From an uncultured Eubacteriales bacterium (GTDB taxonomy: Bacteria; Bacillota; Clostridia; Christensenellales; Aristaeellaceae), in contig CACXHY010000001.1 in assembly GCA_902767565.1 (NCBI GenBank), positions 250,740 through 314,739 on the forward strand: a stretch of DNA of 64,000 nucleotides. Direction: 5' to 3'. Shown here piece by piece: positions 10,362 to 17,541 of the stretch (position 1 is the stretch's first letter; each line of letters starts with the position of its first letter). The notes beneath the pieces are model-generated. The model saw only the letters and a program-made list of their open reading frames with translations. It was not told where the DNA came from and did not search any database. Made by a program: the position numbers and the translations under genes.

Positions 10362-11249
10362 CTACTCCTCGTGGCTCAGGGAGGAAAAGCCCTCCCCCAG
10401 CGCTTCGTAGGCCTCGGTGACGAACATGAAGGCGTTTTCATCCTCCTCGCGGACGATCTGCTTGATCCGCGGCAGCTCGCTCCGGGCGATCACCGCCATC
10501 ACCACCGGGTGCTCCCGCTTGCTGTAGCCGCCCCTGGCCTTCAGCTGGGTAACGCCGCGGTCCATGTCCTTCAGGATGCGCTCGGTGATGTGTTCCCAGG
10601 CGCTGCTGATGATGAAGCAGGCCTTGTTGGCGGTCAAACCGATGATCACCACATCGATCACCTTGGAGCAGACATAGATGTTGATCAGGGCGTAGAGCGT
10701 GGCCTTGGCTTCCCCGAAGGCGAAGCCGGCGGCGATCACCACGATGAAGTCGAAGGCGAACAGGAACATGCCTACCGATATGAAGGAAAAGCGTTTGTGG
10801 ACCATGCGGGCCGCCATATCCGTTCCGCCTGTGGTGGCGCCGCCGCGCTGGATGAGCCCCAGGCCGACGCCGAGGAGGATGCCGCCAAAGAGGGACGCCA
10901 GAAGGGGATCGTCCGGCGTGAGCGTGGGCAGCGGAAGCAGGTCGATCAGGACGGAAAAGAGCACCGTCGCGACCAGGCACCGGATCACGAAAACCGGCCC
11001 CGACGAGCGCCAGCCGATCAGGAACAGCGGCACGTTCAGCAGCAGGGAGGTGATGCCGATGGGCAGGAAGCCGAAGAAATGGTGCAGGATCATCGCCACG
11101 CCGGTCAGGCCGCCGGGAGCGATGTTGTTGGCATTCAGAAACAGCGGATAGGCGGCCGCGCCGAGCGCGCTTCCCAGAACGATCTGGCCATAAGCCAACA
11201 GGATCTGTCCGCGCCGGGCACGGTCGCGCAGAGGGTCGATGACACTCAC
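10362..11249 (-). CDS. YitT-family membrane protein with C-terminal DUF2179 domain
   Basis: 295 aa. The N-terminal two thirds hold about five to six membrane helices, including the family hallmark NANNIAPGGLTGVAMIL and the GGATTGGTDMAAR loop. The C-terminal ~90 residues (from about Thr215) form the cytoplasmic DUF2179 domain (GVTQLKARGGYSKREHPVVMAVI). The function of YitT proteins is unknown; they are widespread in Firmicutes, often in several copies. Monocistronic as far as visible; no clear terminator before the nup promoter region. Confidence 0.9.
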   Translation of the reverse strand: MSVIDPLRDRARRGQILLAYGQIVLGSALGAAAYPLFLNANNIAPGGLTGVAMILHHFFGFLPIGITSLLLNVPLFLIGWRSSGPVFVIRCLVATVLFSVLIDLLPLPTLTPDDPLLASLFGGILLGVGLGLIQRGGATTGGTDMAARMVHKRFSFISVGMFLFAFDFIVVIAAGFAFGEAKATLYALINIYVCSKVIDVVIIGLTANKACFIISSAWEHITERILKDMDRGVTQLKARGGYSKREHPVVMAVIARSELPRIKQIVREEDENAFMFVTEAYEALGEGFSSLSHEE

Positions 11250-11481
11250 GGGAAACCTCCAGATGGTTCTTTCTTCATTCCGTCCGCCGCGGCAGGATCA
11301 GGGCCGTCGGAGAGCGGTCCGGTTCGGTTCGTTTGCGACACCAGTATATGCGGACGGCCGCGGTTTGTCAATTCGCGGACCCTGCCGATCGACGGCGTTC
11401 GTCCCGGCGGTGCAGCGTCGTCGCGCGGCTCAATGACCCTCGCAAACCCTCGCAAATCCCCAAATCCTCGCAATTTTGGTA

Positions 11482-11510
11482 TTGACAAGGGGTCATGATT
11501 CCTGTAGAAT
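11482..11510 (+). promoter_or_regulatory. Strong sigma-A promoter of rplM-rpsI
   Basis: Consensus TTGACA (11482-11487), 17 nt, TAGAAT (11505-11510). The 11250-11481 stretch upstream holds no gene that I can support, only two tandem copies of CCCTCGCAAA near 11438-11457. Confidence 0.85.
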
Positions 11511-11516
11511 AGCGGT

Positions 11517-11639
11517 TGGTATCAATAACTCCGCCAGCCCCGGCAAGCTATTGAAACATGGCAAGCATGCGACCATCATGCGCGCCGACCCGGCTTTGTC
11601 CGGACGATCCGATCAACATCATCTGAGGAGGAAGATCCT
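11517..11639 (+). promoter_or_regulatory. Long 5' leader of rplM, possible L13 autoregulatory leader
   Basis: About 120 nt separate the predicted transcription start from the rplM start. L13 leaders with autoregulatory structure are known in Firmicutes; I see GC-rich pairing potential around 11581-11610 but cannot confirm a match to the known consensus. Confidence 0.3.
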
Positions 11640-12071
11640 TTGAATACTTTCATGCCGAAAGCCGCCGACATCGAGCGCAAGTGGTATGTCGTCGACGCTG
11701 AGGGCCAAGTCTTTGGCCGCGTTGCCAGCCAGGTCGCCAACATCCTGCGCGGCAAGAACAAGCCCATCTATACGCCCCATGTGGACACGGGCGACTATGT
11801 CATCATCATCAATGCTTCCAAGCTGGTGCTCACCGGCAACAAGCTGGACCAGAAGAAGTACTATCATCACAGCGGCTATGCCGGCGGCCTCAAGGAGACC
11901 AAGTACCGCAAGCTGATGGCTGAGAAGCCCGAGTTCGCCATCCGCCGCGCCGTGGTCGGCATGCTGCCCAAGGGACCCCTCGGCCGCCAGATGGCGAAGA
12001 AGCTGAAGGTGTACGCCGGCCCTGAGCACGAGCACGCGGCCCAGAAGCCCGAAAAGTACGAGCTGAAGTGA
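11640..12071 (+). CDS. rplM: 50S ribosomal protein L13
   Basis: 143 aa. The start is a TTG at 11640, 9 nt after GAGGAGG, giving [15 protein letters not shown], which fits the family N-terminus MxTxM-K; an in-frame ATG at 11652 would cut that. [33 protein letters not shown] and [21 protein letters not shown] are the conserved L13 blocks. L13 nucleates early 50S assembly. Co-transcribed with rpsI, 29 nt apart, the universal order. Confidence 0.97.
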   Translation: MNTFMPKAADIERKWYVVDAEGQVFGRVASQVANILRGKNKPIYTPHVDTGDYVIIINASKLVLTGNKLDQKKYYHHSGYAGGLKETKYRKLMAEKPEFAIRRAVVGMLPKGPLGRQMAKKLKVYAGPEHEHAAQKPEKYELK

Positions 12072-12100
12072 TCAGGACGCGGAAAGGAGTATAACGAACT

Positions 12101-12490
12101 ATGGCTAAGGTAGAATACAGCGCTGTCGGCCGCCGCAAGCACGCGATTGCCCGCGTCCGCCTGGTCCCCGGCGACGGCAAGATCGTCGTCAACAAGCGCG
12201 ACATCGACAACTATTTCGGACTTGAGACCCTGAAGATGACCATCCGTCAGCCCCTGGTGCTCACCGCCACGAACAATTTCGACGTGATGGTGAACGTCAA
12301 CGGCGGCGGCATCTCCGGTCAGGCCGGCGCGATCCGTCACGGCATCTCCCGCGCCCTGTGCAAGGCGAACCCCGAGCTGCGCGAGACCCTGAAGAAGAAC
12401 GGCTTCCTCACCCGCGATCCTCGTATGAAGGAGCGCAAGAAGTACGGCCTGAAGGCTGCCCGCCGCGCGCCGCAGTTCTCCAAGCGCTGA
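12101..12490 (+). CDS. rpsI: 30S ribosomal protein S9
   Basis: 129 aa, complete. It begins [20 protein letters not shown] and ends in the conserved C-terminal tail RRAPQFSKR that reaches the P-site tRNA. Ribosome site AAAGGAG. The last 50 nt of the gene are duplicated exactly at 15082, so the 3' end is an apparent integration site; the gene itself remains intact, as usual when an element carries a replacement 3' end. Confidence 0.98.
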   Translation: MAKVEYSAVGRRKHAIARVRLVPGDGKIVVNKRDIDNYFGLETLKMTIRQPLVLTATNNFDVMVNVNGGGISGQAGAIRHGISRALCKANPELRETLKKNGFLTRDPRMKERKKYGLKAARRAPQFSKR

Positions 12491-12492
12491 GA
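12441..12492 (+). repeat. Direct repeat copy 1 (rpsI 3' end, attL-like)
   Basis: 52 bp identical to 15082-15133, covering the last 50 nt of rpsI including TGA plus 2 nt. Flanking bases differ on both sides, so the match is bounded. Confidence 0.95.
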
Positions 12493-12509
12493 CTATCCTG
12501 ACATTCAAG

Positions 12510-12545
12510 ACCCCTACGCCGGAATGGTGCAGGGGTTTGTGTTAT
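12510..12545 (+). terminator. Islet-borne terminator now serving rpsI
   Basis: CCCCT ... AGGGG around 12511-12535 followed by TTTGTGTTAT. It lies inside the islet, just past the left repeat, and would replace the terminator displaced to 15159. Confidence 0.65.
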
Positions 12546-12612
12546 ACGGAAAACGTGACTGCTTAGCCATGACGTGTTTATCACGGGCAAGTATAAGGTG
12601 TAGCGCTTAGAA

Positions 12613-12888
12613 TCAGATTACCTGAATCTTACCAGCCCATACCTGATCAGGAAGATTGTGATAATTGACCTCAAACAGCTCGCCGGTATTGATGTTCTGA
12701 AATACAATACACCAGAACTCCTCATACCCAGACTCGTCCATTTCTAAGCCATTGTCTGACTCAAAGCAGGTGTCAAAGTATACAAGCACCTTGGTATTTC
12801 CGATATGAAGAGTATACACACTCCGAGGGTTTTCTTCCACATAGAACAGCAGTTGTTTAAAGCGGCCTTCTTCATTTGGATTCAGCAT
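12613..12888 (-). CDS. Putative immunity protein for the type 50 toxin
   Basis: 91 aa from ATG 12888 (MLNPNEEGRFKQLL...), 4 nt after the toxin stop, with AAAGGAAGG as ribosome site; a longer frame is open upstream into the toxin gene but is not needed. It is small, acidic (several DE-rich stretches such as FESDNGLEMDESGYEE) and predicted soluble, features shared by many immunity proteins. I recognise no family; the assignment rests on position immediately downstream of a polymorphic-toxin domain. Codon use and GC match the islet, not the host. Confidence 0.6.
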   Translation of the reverse strand: MLNPNEEGRFKQLLFYVEENPRSVYTLHIGNTKVLVYFDTCFESDNGLEMDESGYEEFWCIVFQNINTGELFEVNYHNLPDQVWAGKIQVI

Positions 12889-12892
12889 GGTT

Positions 12893-13312
12893 TTACCTTC
12901 CTTTCTCTCTTGGCATCGCAGGAACAATATGAGTTCCACTTTGGGAGTAGTGGATAATGCCCACTGTAGTATCCCGGCTATCGCCTGTTTTGGGGTCAAC
13001 GAATTCCCCGATTACTCGTCCGAAATCAACCCTTTCTTTGTTTGGACCGATAGGAGTTCCTTTGCCAGAATACGCAGAAACTAAACGCTGTGCTTCTGAC
13101 ATTGATATTGTCAGTCTGCTTTTTCCAGGCTGATAGTTTTTGTGTCCTGGTATGTGCTTGCCTTGCTTGTCCGTATGGATCTGCTTGGGAAAACTGGCAA
13201 ATTGGTTTGAACCTGCTGCTTGCTGCTCGTTCAGAGTTGCAGTATTTTGTGTGGTTGATTGCTCCATCGAAACCTGACTTCCAGAAGTAAGGCTGCTTTT
13301 ATCACCGTCCAT
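12893..13312 (-). CDS. Polymorphic toxin type 50 (Ntox50) domain protein, short form
   Basis: 139 aa from ATG 13312, 6 nt after GAGGAGGG; it overlaps the DUF4417 stop by 11 nt. Residues 1-44 are Ser/Thr/Gln-rich and look unstructured. From IHTDKQGKHIPGHKNY to IIHYSQSGTHIVPAMP the sequence follows the Ntox50 pattern (KQxxHIxG, a DFGxVIGxxVDxxTG block, and IHYSxxGTHIVP). This family is predicted to be a nuclease and normally forms the C-terminal tip of long secreted or phage-head proteins; here it has no delivery domain and no signal peptide. Confidence 0.85.
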   Translation of the reverse strand: MDGDKSSLTSGSQVSMEQSTTQNTATLNEQQAAGSNQFASFPKQIHTDKQGKHIPGHKNYQPGKSRLTISMSEAQRLVSAYSGKGTPIGPNKERVDFGRVIGEFVDPKTGDSRDTTVGIIHYSQSGTHIVPAMPREKGR

Positions 13313-14078
13313 TTTCAACCCTCCTCGCCATGTTTCTCTCACGGAGAGTGTTCTGTGGGATGATGATGCGAATCCCGCGTTGGATTGCGTAGGAGAAGAG
13401 TTTCAGACAAGTTTCATCCTGTCCACAAGCAGAATAGACGATGATCGTCTCTAACGGGAGGTGATCAACGGCATATTTGATCACTTCCATGAATAGGCGG
13501 CGTTCACTTGCATAGCGAGTGTGCCCCTTTGCGCTTGCAGCAATGACTGAACAGTTCTCATATCCGCTGAAAGTCCAATCCAGGTGCTGGAGATCGAAAT
13601 ACGCAATTGATGGAATGACCACAGCGTGGAGTTCAAGGATAAACCAGAGTGCAACAACATGGGCTTTCCAGAGCCTAATCAGATTCTCCATCACATGGAC
13701 ATCACCAAACATGGAGTAATCAGGAGTAATGAAGTACCTTACTTCCTTGAAGCGTTCCCTAAAGAATGCTAGTCTGTCTTTATCATGGTAGTATATAGCC
13801 CAAAACAGTCCATGTTTTCCATCAAAAACCTTATCGTAAGTGTAGAAACAAACAGCTGTGCGATCACCTGCCTGATATAAGCCCGGTTGCTGGTACAAGG
13901 CCAGATAATCCGGGAAAGCTTTAGAATGGCAATCAATAACAGGCATGTCGAATGGACCAGTTCGAGGTGCTTTGTTCAGCAAATCAAGGATATGATAATT
14001 CAGCAAGTCTTTGAGCTCGGTTTTCTGTCTTAGCAACTCGCCTTCTGAGTTTCTTGTCAATCTTGTTGTCTGTTTCAT
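13302..14078 (-). CDS. DUF4417 domain-containing protein
   Basis: 258 aa, soluble. The central region YFITPDYSMFGDVHVMENL and a later AVVIPSIAYFD ... SVIAASAKG follow the DUF4417 pattern (TPDFSLY..., viPnvrW, ...vaistkG). The family has no established function and is common in phages and conjugative elements of Firmicutes. Start ATG 14078, 8 nt after AAAGGAGGG. Its stop overlaps the toxin start, so the two are translationally coupled. The 235-nt leader holds a perfect 13-bp inverted repeat. Confidence 0.75.
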   Translation of the reverse strand: MKQTTRLTRNSEGELLRQKTELKDLLNYHILDLLNKAPRTGPFDMPVIDCHSKAFPDYLALYQQPGLYQAGDRTAVCFYTYDKVFDGKHGLFWAIYYHDKDRLAFFRERFKEVRYFITPDYSMFGDVHVMENLIRLWKAHVVALWFILELHAVVIPSIAYFDLQHLDWTFSGYENCSVIAASAKGHTRYASERRLFMEVIKYAVDHLPLETIIVYSACGQDETCLKLFSYAIQRGIRIIIPQNTLRERNMARRVENGR

Positions 14079-14158
14079 GAAAACAGCCCTCCTTTCTGCA
14101 TGCTCAGTGCAGAAACATTGAACTGGCGAGCGAAAATTGCCAGATCAATTGACGGAAG

Positions 14159-14214
14159 GGCAGAAACATGCTAAACTATCTGTGCCCAGCAGAACGTCAT
14201 CGCATGTTTCTGCC
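14159..14214 (-). repeat. Inverted repeat in the DUF4417 leader
   Basis: GGCAGAAACATGC (14159-14171) and GCATGTTTCTGCC (14202-14214) pair perfectly over 13 bp with a 30-nt loop. A third partial copy, GCAGAAACAT, is at about 14109. It may be an RNA hairpin or a protein-binding site. Confidence 0.7.
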
Positions 14215-14224
14215 AGCAGAGTGC

Positions 14225-14284
14225 TTACCGGATGCTGTTGCCGCAACATTCTTGGCAAGCACTTTTCTTGTCTCTCAAAGGCAT
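14225..14284 (-). CDS. Possible 19-aa Cys-rich peptide
   Basis: MPLRDKKSACQECCGNSIR, preceded by AAAGGAGG, 28 nt downstream of the previous stop. The spacing to ATG is only 2 nt; the in-frame TTG two codons later has a better 8-9 nt spacing. It could be a leader peptide for the DUF4417-toxin genes, or chance. Confidence 0.25.
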   Translation of the reverse strand: MPLRDKKSACQECCGNSIR

Positions 14285-14312
14285 CGCCTCCTTTCTGTTC
14301 TCTGCCACGCAT

Positions 14313-14687
14313 TTATCTCGATTTCATGTGCTGCTCATCTACCTGGATGATCAGCATCATGATTTCGGGGTCGTATGACACAAGGAACTGAATTGCCTTC
14401 TTGTCGAAGTGAAGACCTGTTTCGAGAGCCAGGTGCTTGATAAAATCCTTGCACCCGATTCGTACCCAATCGTTCTTCGCCCTTGTGGCGAATTCATACA
14501 CATCCCCTTCGTCGCCCTGAACAACCGCTTTCACGCCAATTACATGGGCGGCAGCATCATACCCTACGAGGACTCGTTCTGGATTCCCAAGAAGGTTTCT
14601 CGAAGCACGGTTGAATGCAATGCCGAGTGAACTGAGCGTGACCAGTGGTGTTCCAGATTTGATATACGTGAAGTCAAATTTGTACAC
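14313..14687 (-). CDS. Uncharacterised 124-aa protein of the rpsI islet
   Basis: First gene of the islet transcript. GTG start at 14687 behind GAGGAAGG. Soluble, mixed alpha/beta, no signal peptide or membrane segment. A central stretch reads SSLGIAFNRASRNLLGNPERVLVGYD, a region that looks structured and conserved, but I know no function for it. It is followed by the small frame at 14225-14284 and the DUF4417-toxin-immunity genes, apparently on one RNA from the promoter at 14747-14775. Confidence 0.65.
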   Translation of the reverse strand: MYKFDFTYIKSGTPLVTLSSLGIAFNRASRNLLGNPERVLVGYDAAAHVIGVKAVVQGDEGDVYEFATRAKNDWVRIGCKDFIKHLALETGLHFDKKAIQFLVSYDPEIMMLIIQVDEQHMKSR

Positions 14688-14721
14688 GCCAATCGTCCTT
14701 CCTCTAGTCCTCTGTACTTCA

Positions 14722-14775
14722 TGAGCACTTTTTGCTCACGTCTTGAATTATATCATACAAGAAACATGCCGTCAA
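14722..14775 (-). promoter_or_regulatory. Islet promoter with adjacent palindrome
   Basis: Minus-strand -35 TTGACG (14770-14775), 17 nt, perfect -10 TATAAT (14747-14752). Just downstream TGAGCA-N5-TGCTCA (14722-14738) is a perfect palindrome positioned to act as an operator. The spacer contains GGCATGTTTC, the same core as the inverted repeat at 14159-14214. The remaining 14776-15081 stretch, AT-rich, shows no gene. Confidence 0.75.
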
Positions 14776-15081
14776 TATGTACGCAGCATAATCGCGTCAA
14801 GAAGAGAAATCACAACGTGTATCGGCATCGATAACATTGAATACGGATACGAGCACAGGAAATTTCCATCTGTGTGCAAATCTATATGTCCGAATTTGTA
14901 ATCCTTGCAGAAGTGCTATCGAAACAATTCAACCTGTAAATTGCAACTCTTGACGGTTCTGGCGATGCCTGACTGGCCTTGAGATCGAAAAAAGTCCTCC
15001 GCACGTACCGCCTGAATCCCTCCTCCTTTCTCGGTTTGTATGGTTATTCATGCCTATTCAGCAAGTCGTTTTTTCGGGCAG

Positions 15082-15133
15082 AGTACGGCCTGAAGGCTGC
15101 CCGCCGCGCGCCGCAGTTCTCCAAGCGCTGAGA
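15082..15133 (+). repeat. Direct repeat copy 2 (rpsI 3' end, attR-like)
   Basis: 52 bp identical to 12441-12492: the coding tail of S9 through its stop, with no gene body in front of it. The sequence that follows (15134-15190) includes a strong terminator, which is what would have followed rpsI before insertion. Confidence 0.95.
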
Positions 15134-15158
15134 ACCCGCATACTGCAAGGCTTTTCGA

Positions 15159-15190
15159 CCCCCGACCGCTGCAACGGCCGGGGGTTTTCT
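15159..15190 (+). terminator. Displaced original-type rpsI terminator
   Basis: CCCCCGACCG-CTGCAA-CGGCCGGGGG followed by TTTTCT, 28 nt after the duplicated S9 stop codon. With the islet in place it has no gene directly upstream. The 15191-15469 stretch that follows shows no supportable gene. Confidence 0.85.
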
Positions 15191-15469
15191 CGTCGTGCGC
15201 CGCCGGGCGCACAACAGAAGCACCGGCGCGTTTATATCGCCGATGCTTTCATCCACTTTTGACAGCATACACGATACCAGACTCACCCAGAGACGGCAAG
15301 ATGACATAGCGGTGACATCCTGGGACATGTTACACGGGAAAGATTTACAATTTCAAGATAATCCGAACAAACAGTCGCCCTGAATCGTCATATGGTGTGA
15401 AGGTATTTTCTATCGGACAGTTTCTTTTTGGCTTTTCACGACATATAATAGACGAAGAGGTGAACGGTT

Positions 15470-16861
15470 ATGAAACGCCTGATGCTGGTTTGCGTGATGA
15501 TCCTGACCCTTGCACTGTCATCCTTCCTGGGTGCCCAAGCTGACGGGCCCCTCCCTCTCCGCGTGTTTGTGGAACAGGTCCTGGCGCCCATGGCGCTTGC
15601 GAACGATTACGACTGGCGGATCGTGCAGGAGTTCTCGAACGATGAACTCGGAGCCCTGATCGATGCCTGTGAGGCCAACGGCATTTTGCTGCCTGAGGAT
15701 GGGTATGTGCTTCGCCGTTATCGCAACGGAGAATCCTGCAGTGAGGAGTCCGCGATCAGCGAGGTTTGCGAGGTTTTTTGGGGCGACAATTTCTGGCAGT
15801 GGCGCATCGCGGACAGGCAGTGGCTGCGCGATGTCATGGCCGGCATCGGCTACGACGATTGGGAACGGGAGGAGGTCCCCGGCCCGGATGACCTGCCCGA
15901 GGACGAAGCCAGGTCGATCCTGTTCGCCGCGCTGCACGCCGAATTCGGCGACGACATTCCTTTCGAGGATCCGGCGCGCTTCAGCGCGTATTTCGTTTTC
16001 GAACCTTGGGAGGAATACGACGAGGATAGCTGGGCATGGGAAATGGAGTGCTGGGGTAATGGTCATCGCTATATCGCGCGCATGGACCGCGCAGGTCAGA
16101 ATGCTTACGCGTTTGAATACATCGAAAGGCCTTACGCGCGGGCAGCCACGCCACCGGAGGCGTACTCCCTGACACGGGAAGAAGCGATCCGTCTGGCCGC
16201 CGAAGCGATCCGGAGCGAAACCGGTATCGACGCGCCGCTGGAGGATCCGGAAGTGTACAGCGCAAACGCACAGCCGCTGACTGCCGCCTCAGACGGCCTG
16301 CTGTACTGGGAAGTCATGTTTTCCAGCCGCTCAAAGGACTGGGGGTATTGCAGGGCCACGGTCGAGGATGGTTCTCGTGTGGTTCGCATCAAGACGGCCG
16401 ATGTGGGTCCCATCACGCCGGACAACGCCCTGCGGCGCTGGCAAAACGAACACGGCTTCTGGGGCAGCTGGACGCTTGAGATCTGGGTACAGCTCACAGA
16501 GGAGATCGCTGGGCTTCCCGCGGAGACACCGGAAGGGAGGACCCTTGCCGGTACGAAATACATCCTGCCCACGGACGACTTGCTGCCGCTGCTCCGGGCG
16601 GACGAGATCGCCTTCCGGGCAGCCGGGCTGACCCGAGCAGATATCTATTGCCTTGTGCTGATCGACGCGGATCCGCATCCTGTATGGAAGTTTTGCCTGG
16701 AAACGGTAAACGGGACCTATGTTCAGGGCTACACGACTGTCGAGATCGACGCGGTCACCGGCGAGATGCTGGACCTGGCGACATGGGAATATGATGTGGA
16801 CCCGGATTATTGTGTATACAGTCTGCACAGTTCCTGGGCTGAACTGATGCAGGAAGAATAA
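15470..16861 (+). CDS. Secreted protein with PepSY-like C-terminal region
   Basis: 463 aa. A signal peptide of about 24 residues (MKRLMLVC... ending GAQADG) predicts export. The mature part is acidic and Trp/Glu-rich, with two segments beginning DEARSILFAALHAEFG and REEAIRLAAEAIRSETG that look like related modules, and a C-terminal block (PVWKFCLETVNG ... VEIDAVTGEMLDL) resembling PepSY-type domains found in secreted inhibitors and propeptides. No catalytic motif is visible. Ribosome site GAAGAGGTG. It lies alone between rpsI-tail copies 2 and 3, so it may be cargo of an older insertion. Confidence 0.75.
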   Translation: MKRLMLVCVMILTLALSSFLGAQADGPLPLRVFVEQVLAPMALANDYDWRIVQEFSNDELGALIDACEANGILLPEDGYVLRRYRNGESCSEESAISEVCEVFWGDNFWQWRIADRQWLRDVMAGIGYDDWEREEVPGPDDLPEDEARSILFAALHAEFGDDIPFEDPARFSAYFVFEPWEEYDEDSWAWEMECWGNGHRYIARMDRAGQNAYAFEYIERPYARAATPPEAYSLTREEAIRLAAEAIRSETGIDAPLEDPEVYSANAQPLTAASDGLLYWEVMFSSRSKDWGYCRATVEDGSRVVRIKTADVGPITPDNALRRWQNEHGFWGSWTLEIWVQLTEEIAGLPAETPEGRTLAGTKYILPTDDLLPLLRADEIAFRAAGLTRADIYCLVLIDADPHPVWKFCLETVNGTYVQGYTTVEIDAVTGEMLDLATWEYDVDPDYCVYSLHSSWAELMQEE

Positions 16862-17000
16862 GGGCCTTTGCGATTGGCATTGACCGCGGTGTATCGAACC
16901 TGCGATACCTTCGACAATGACATGCCTGACAACACCGCCATGGTTTTTCTGCGTGGCATCGTGTGAGCACAATTCGGTCACAGCACGGATTAAAGGGCGC

Positions 17001-17050
17001 GCACAGTTCTCGACACGATGAGAAGCCGCGTACTGCAAGGCGTTTCGCTC
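17001..17050 (+). repeat. Third, diverged rpsI-tail copy
   Basis: Ungapped against 15111-15160 it matches at 39 of 50 positions, including an identical TACTGCAAGG. It still encodes QFSTR-stop where S9 has QFSKR-stop, so it looks like the tail of another strain's or species' rpsI rather than random decay. The rest of 16862-17163 is non-coding. Confidence 0.75.
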
Positions 17051-17075
17051 CCCCGACCCCTGTCGCTGCCGGGGG
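17050..17075 (+). terminator. Terminator-like hairpin after the third rpsI tail
   Basis: CCCCCG ... CGGGGG at the place that corresponds to the terminator at 15159, but followed only by CATTTGCTTTG; probably weakened. Confidence 0.45.
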
Positions 17076-17163
17076 CATTTGCTTTGTTCATCTACGGACG
17101 AAAAAGCGACAGACTTGGCTTTGCAGGTCTGTCACAGAGTGTCCGATCCGGGCCATCCTTTGA

Positions 17164-17541
17164 TTATGTGCGATGCTCAAGCACCCACTGCAGCAGGGCT
17201 TCATAGGCCATGCTTCCGTCCGCGACGGAGAGGCCGACCCGCACCAGCTCATCGTCTGTACAGCGGATGCGGATGCCGTTCAGCTCCAGGAAGCACAGCA
17301 TGACAAAAACGCCGATGCGCTTGTTTCCGTCCACAAAGGCGTGGTTGGAGATCAGCGCATAGCCGAGCCTGGCGGCTTTCTCCTCCTTAGTCGGATAGAA
17401 TTCCTGACCGCCGAAACCGGCATAAGCGCCTTCAAGAGCCGATTCCAGAAGCCCTTCGTCCCGGACGCCCACGCTCCCGCCCGTGGCCTCGGCGAGGATG
17501 TGATGAAGCAGGAGCACTTTTTCTTTTGAGAACTTGATCAT
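17164..17541 (-). CDS. doc: Doc-type toxin (Fic-fold kinase) of a Phd-Doc system
   Basis: 125 aa. The Fic-core motif HAFVDGNKR begins at His67, matching the Doc consensus HxFx(D/N)xNKR, in which Lys replaces the Gly of AMPylating Fic proteins; Doc phosphorylates EF-Tu. The N-terminal VRDEGLLESALEGAYAGFGGQEFYPT stretch is also typical of the family. The start overlaps the antitoxin stop by 4 nt. It is expected to be held inactive by the upstream Phd protein. Confidence 0.92.
   Translation of the reverse strand: MIKFSKEKVLLLHHILAEATGGSVGVRDEGLLESALEGAYAGFGGQEFYPTKEEKAARLGYALISNHAFVDGNKRIGVFVMLCFLELNGIRIRCTDDELVRVGLSVADGSMAYEALLQWVLEHRT

Larger units (their letters stand above)
12441..15133. 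mobile_element. 2.6-kb genomic islet inserted at the rpsI 3' end
   Basis: The interval between two perfect 52-bp repeats is 2,641 bp, period repeat-to-repeat. Its composition is visibly AT-richer than the flanks, and its genes (all on the minus strand) encode a 124-aa unknown, a DUF4417 protein, a polymorphic toxin type 50 domain protein and a putative immunity protein. No integrase, relaxase or transposase is present, so it must be mobilised in trans or be a remnant. Ribosomal-protein gene ends, including rpsI, are known targets of tyrosine-recombinase elements in Firmicutes. Confidence 0.85.

Noticed and set aside
11438..11457. Two tandem CCCTCGCAAA units upstream of rplM
   Set aside because: Only two copies and no partner structure; too little to call a regulatory repeat.
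14776..15081. Recombinase gene remnant beside the right rpsI repeat
   Set aside because: I checked all frames by eye for tyrosine-recombinase motifs and found none; stops are frequent.
12441..15133. Insertion sequence or transposon explanation for the rpsI islet
   Set aside because: No transposase, no terminal inverted repeats, and a 52-bp repeat is far longer than a transposition target duplication.
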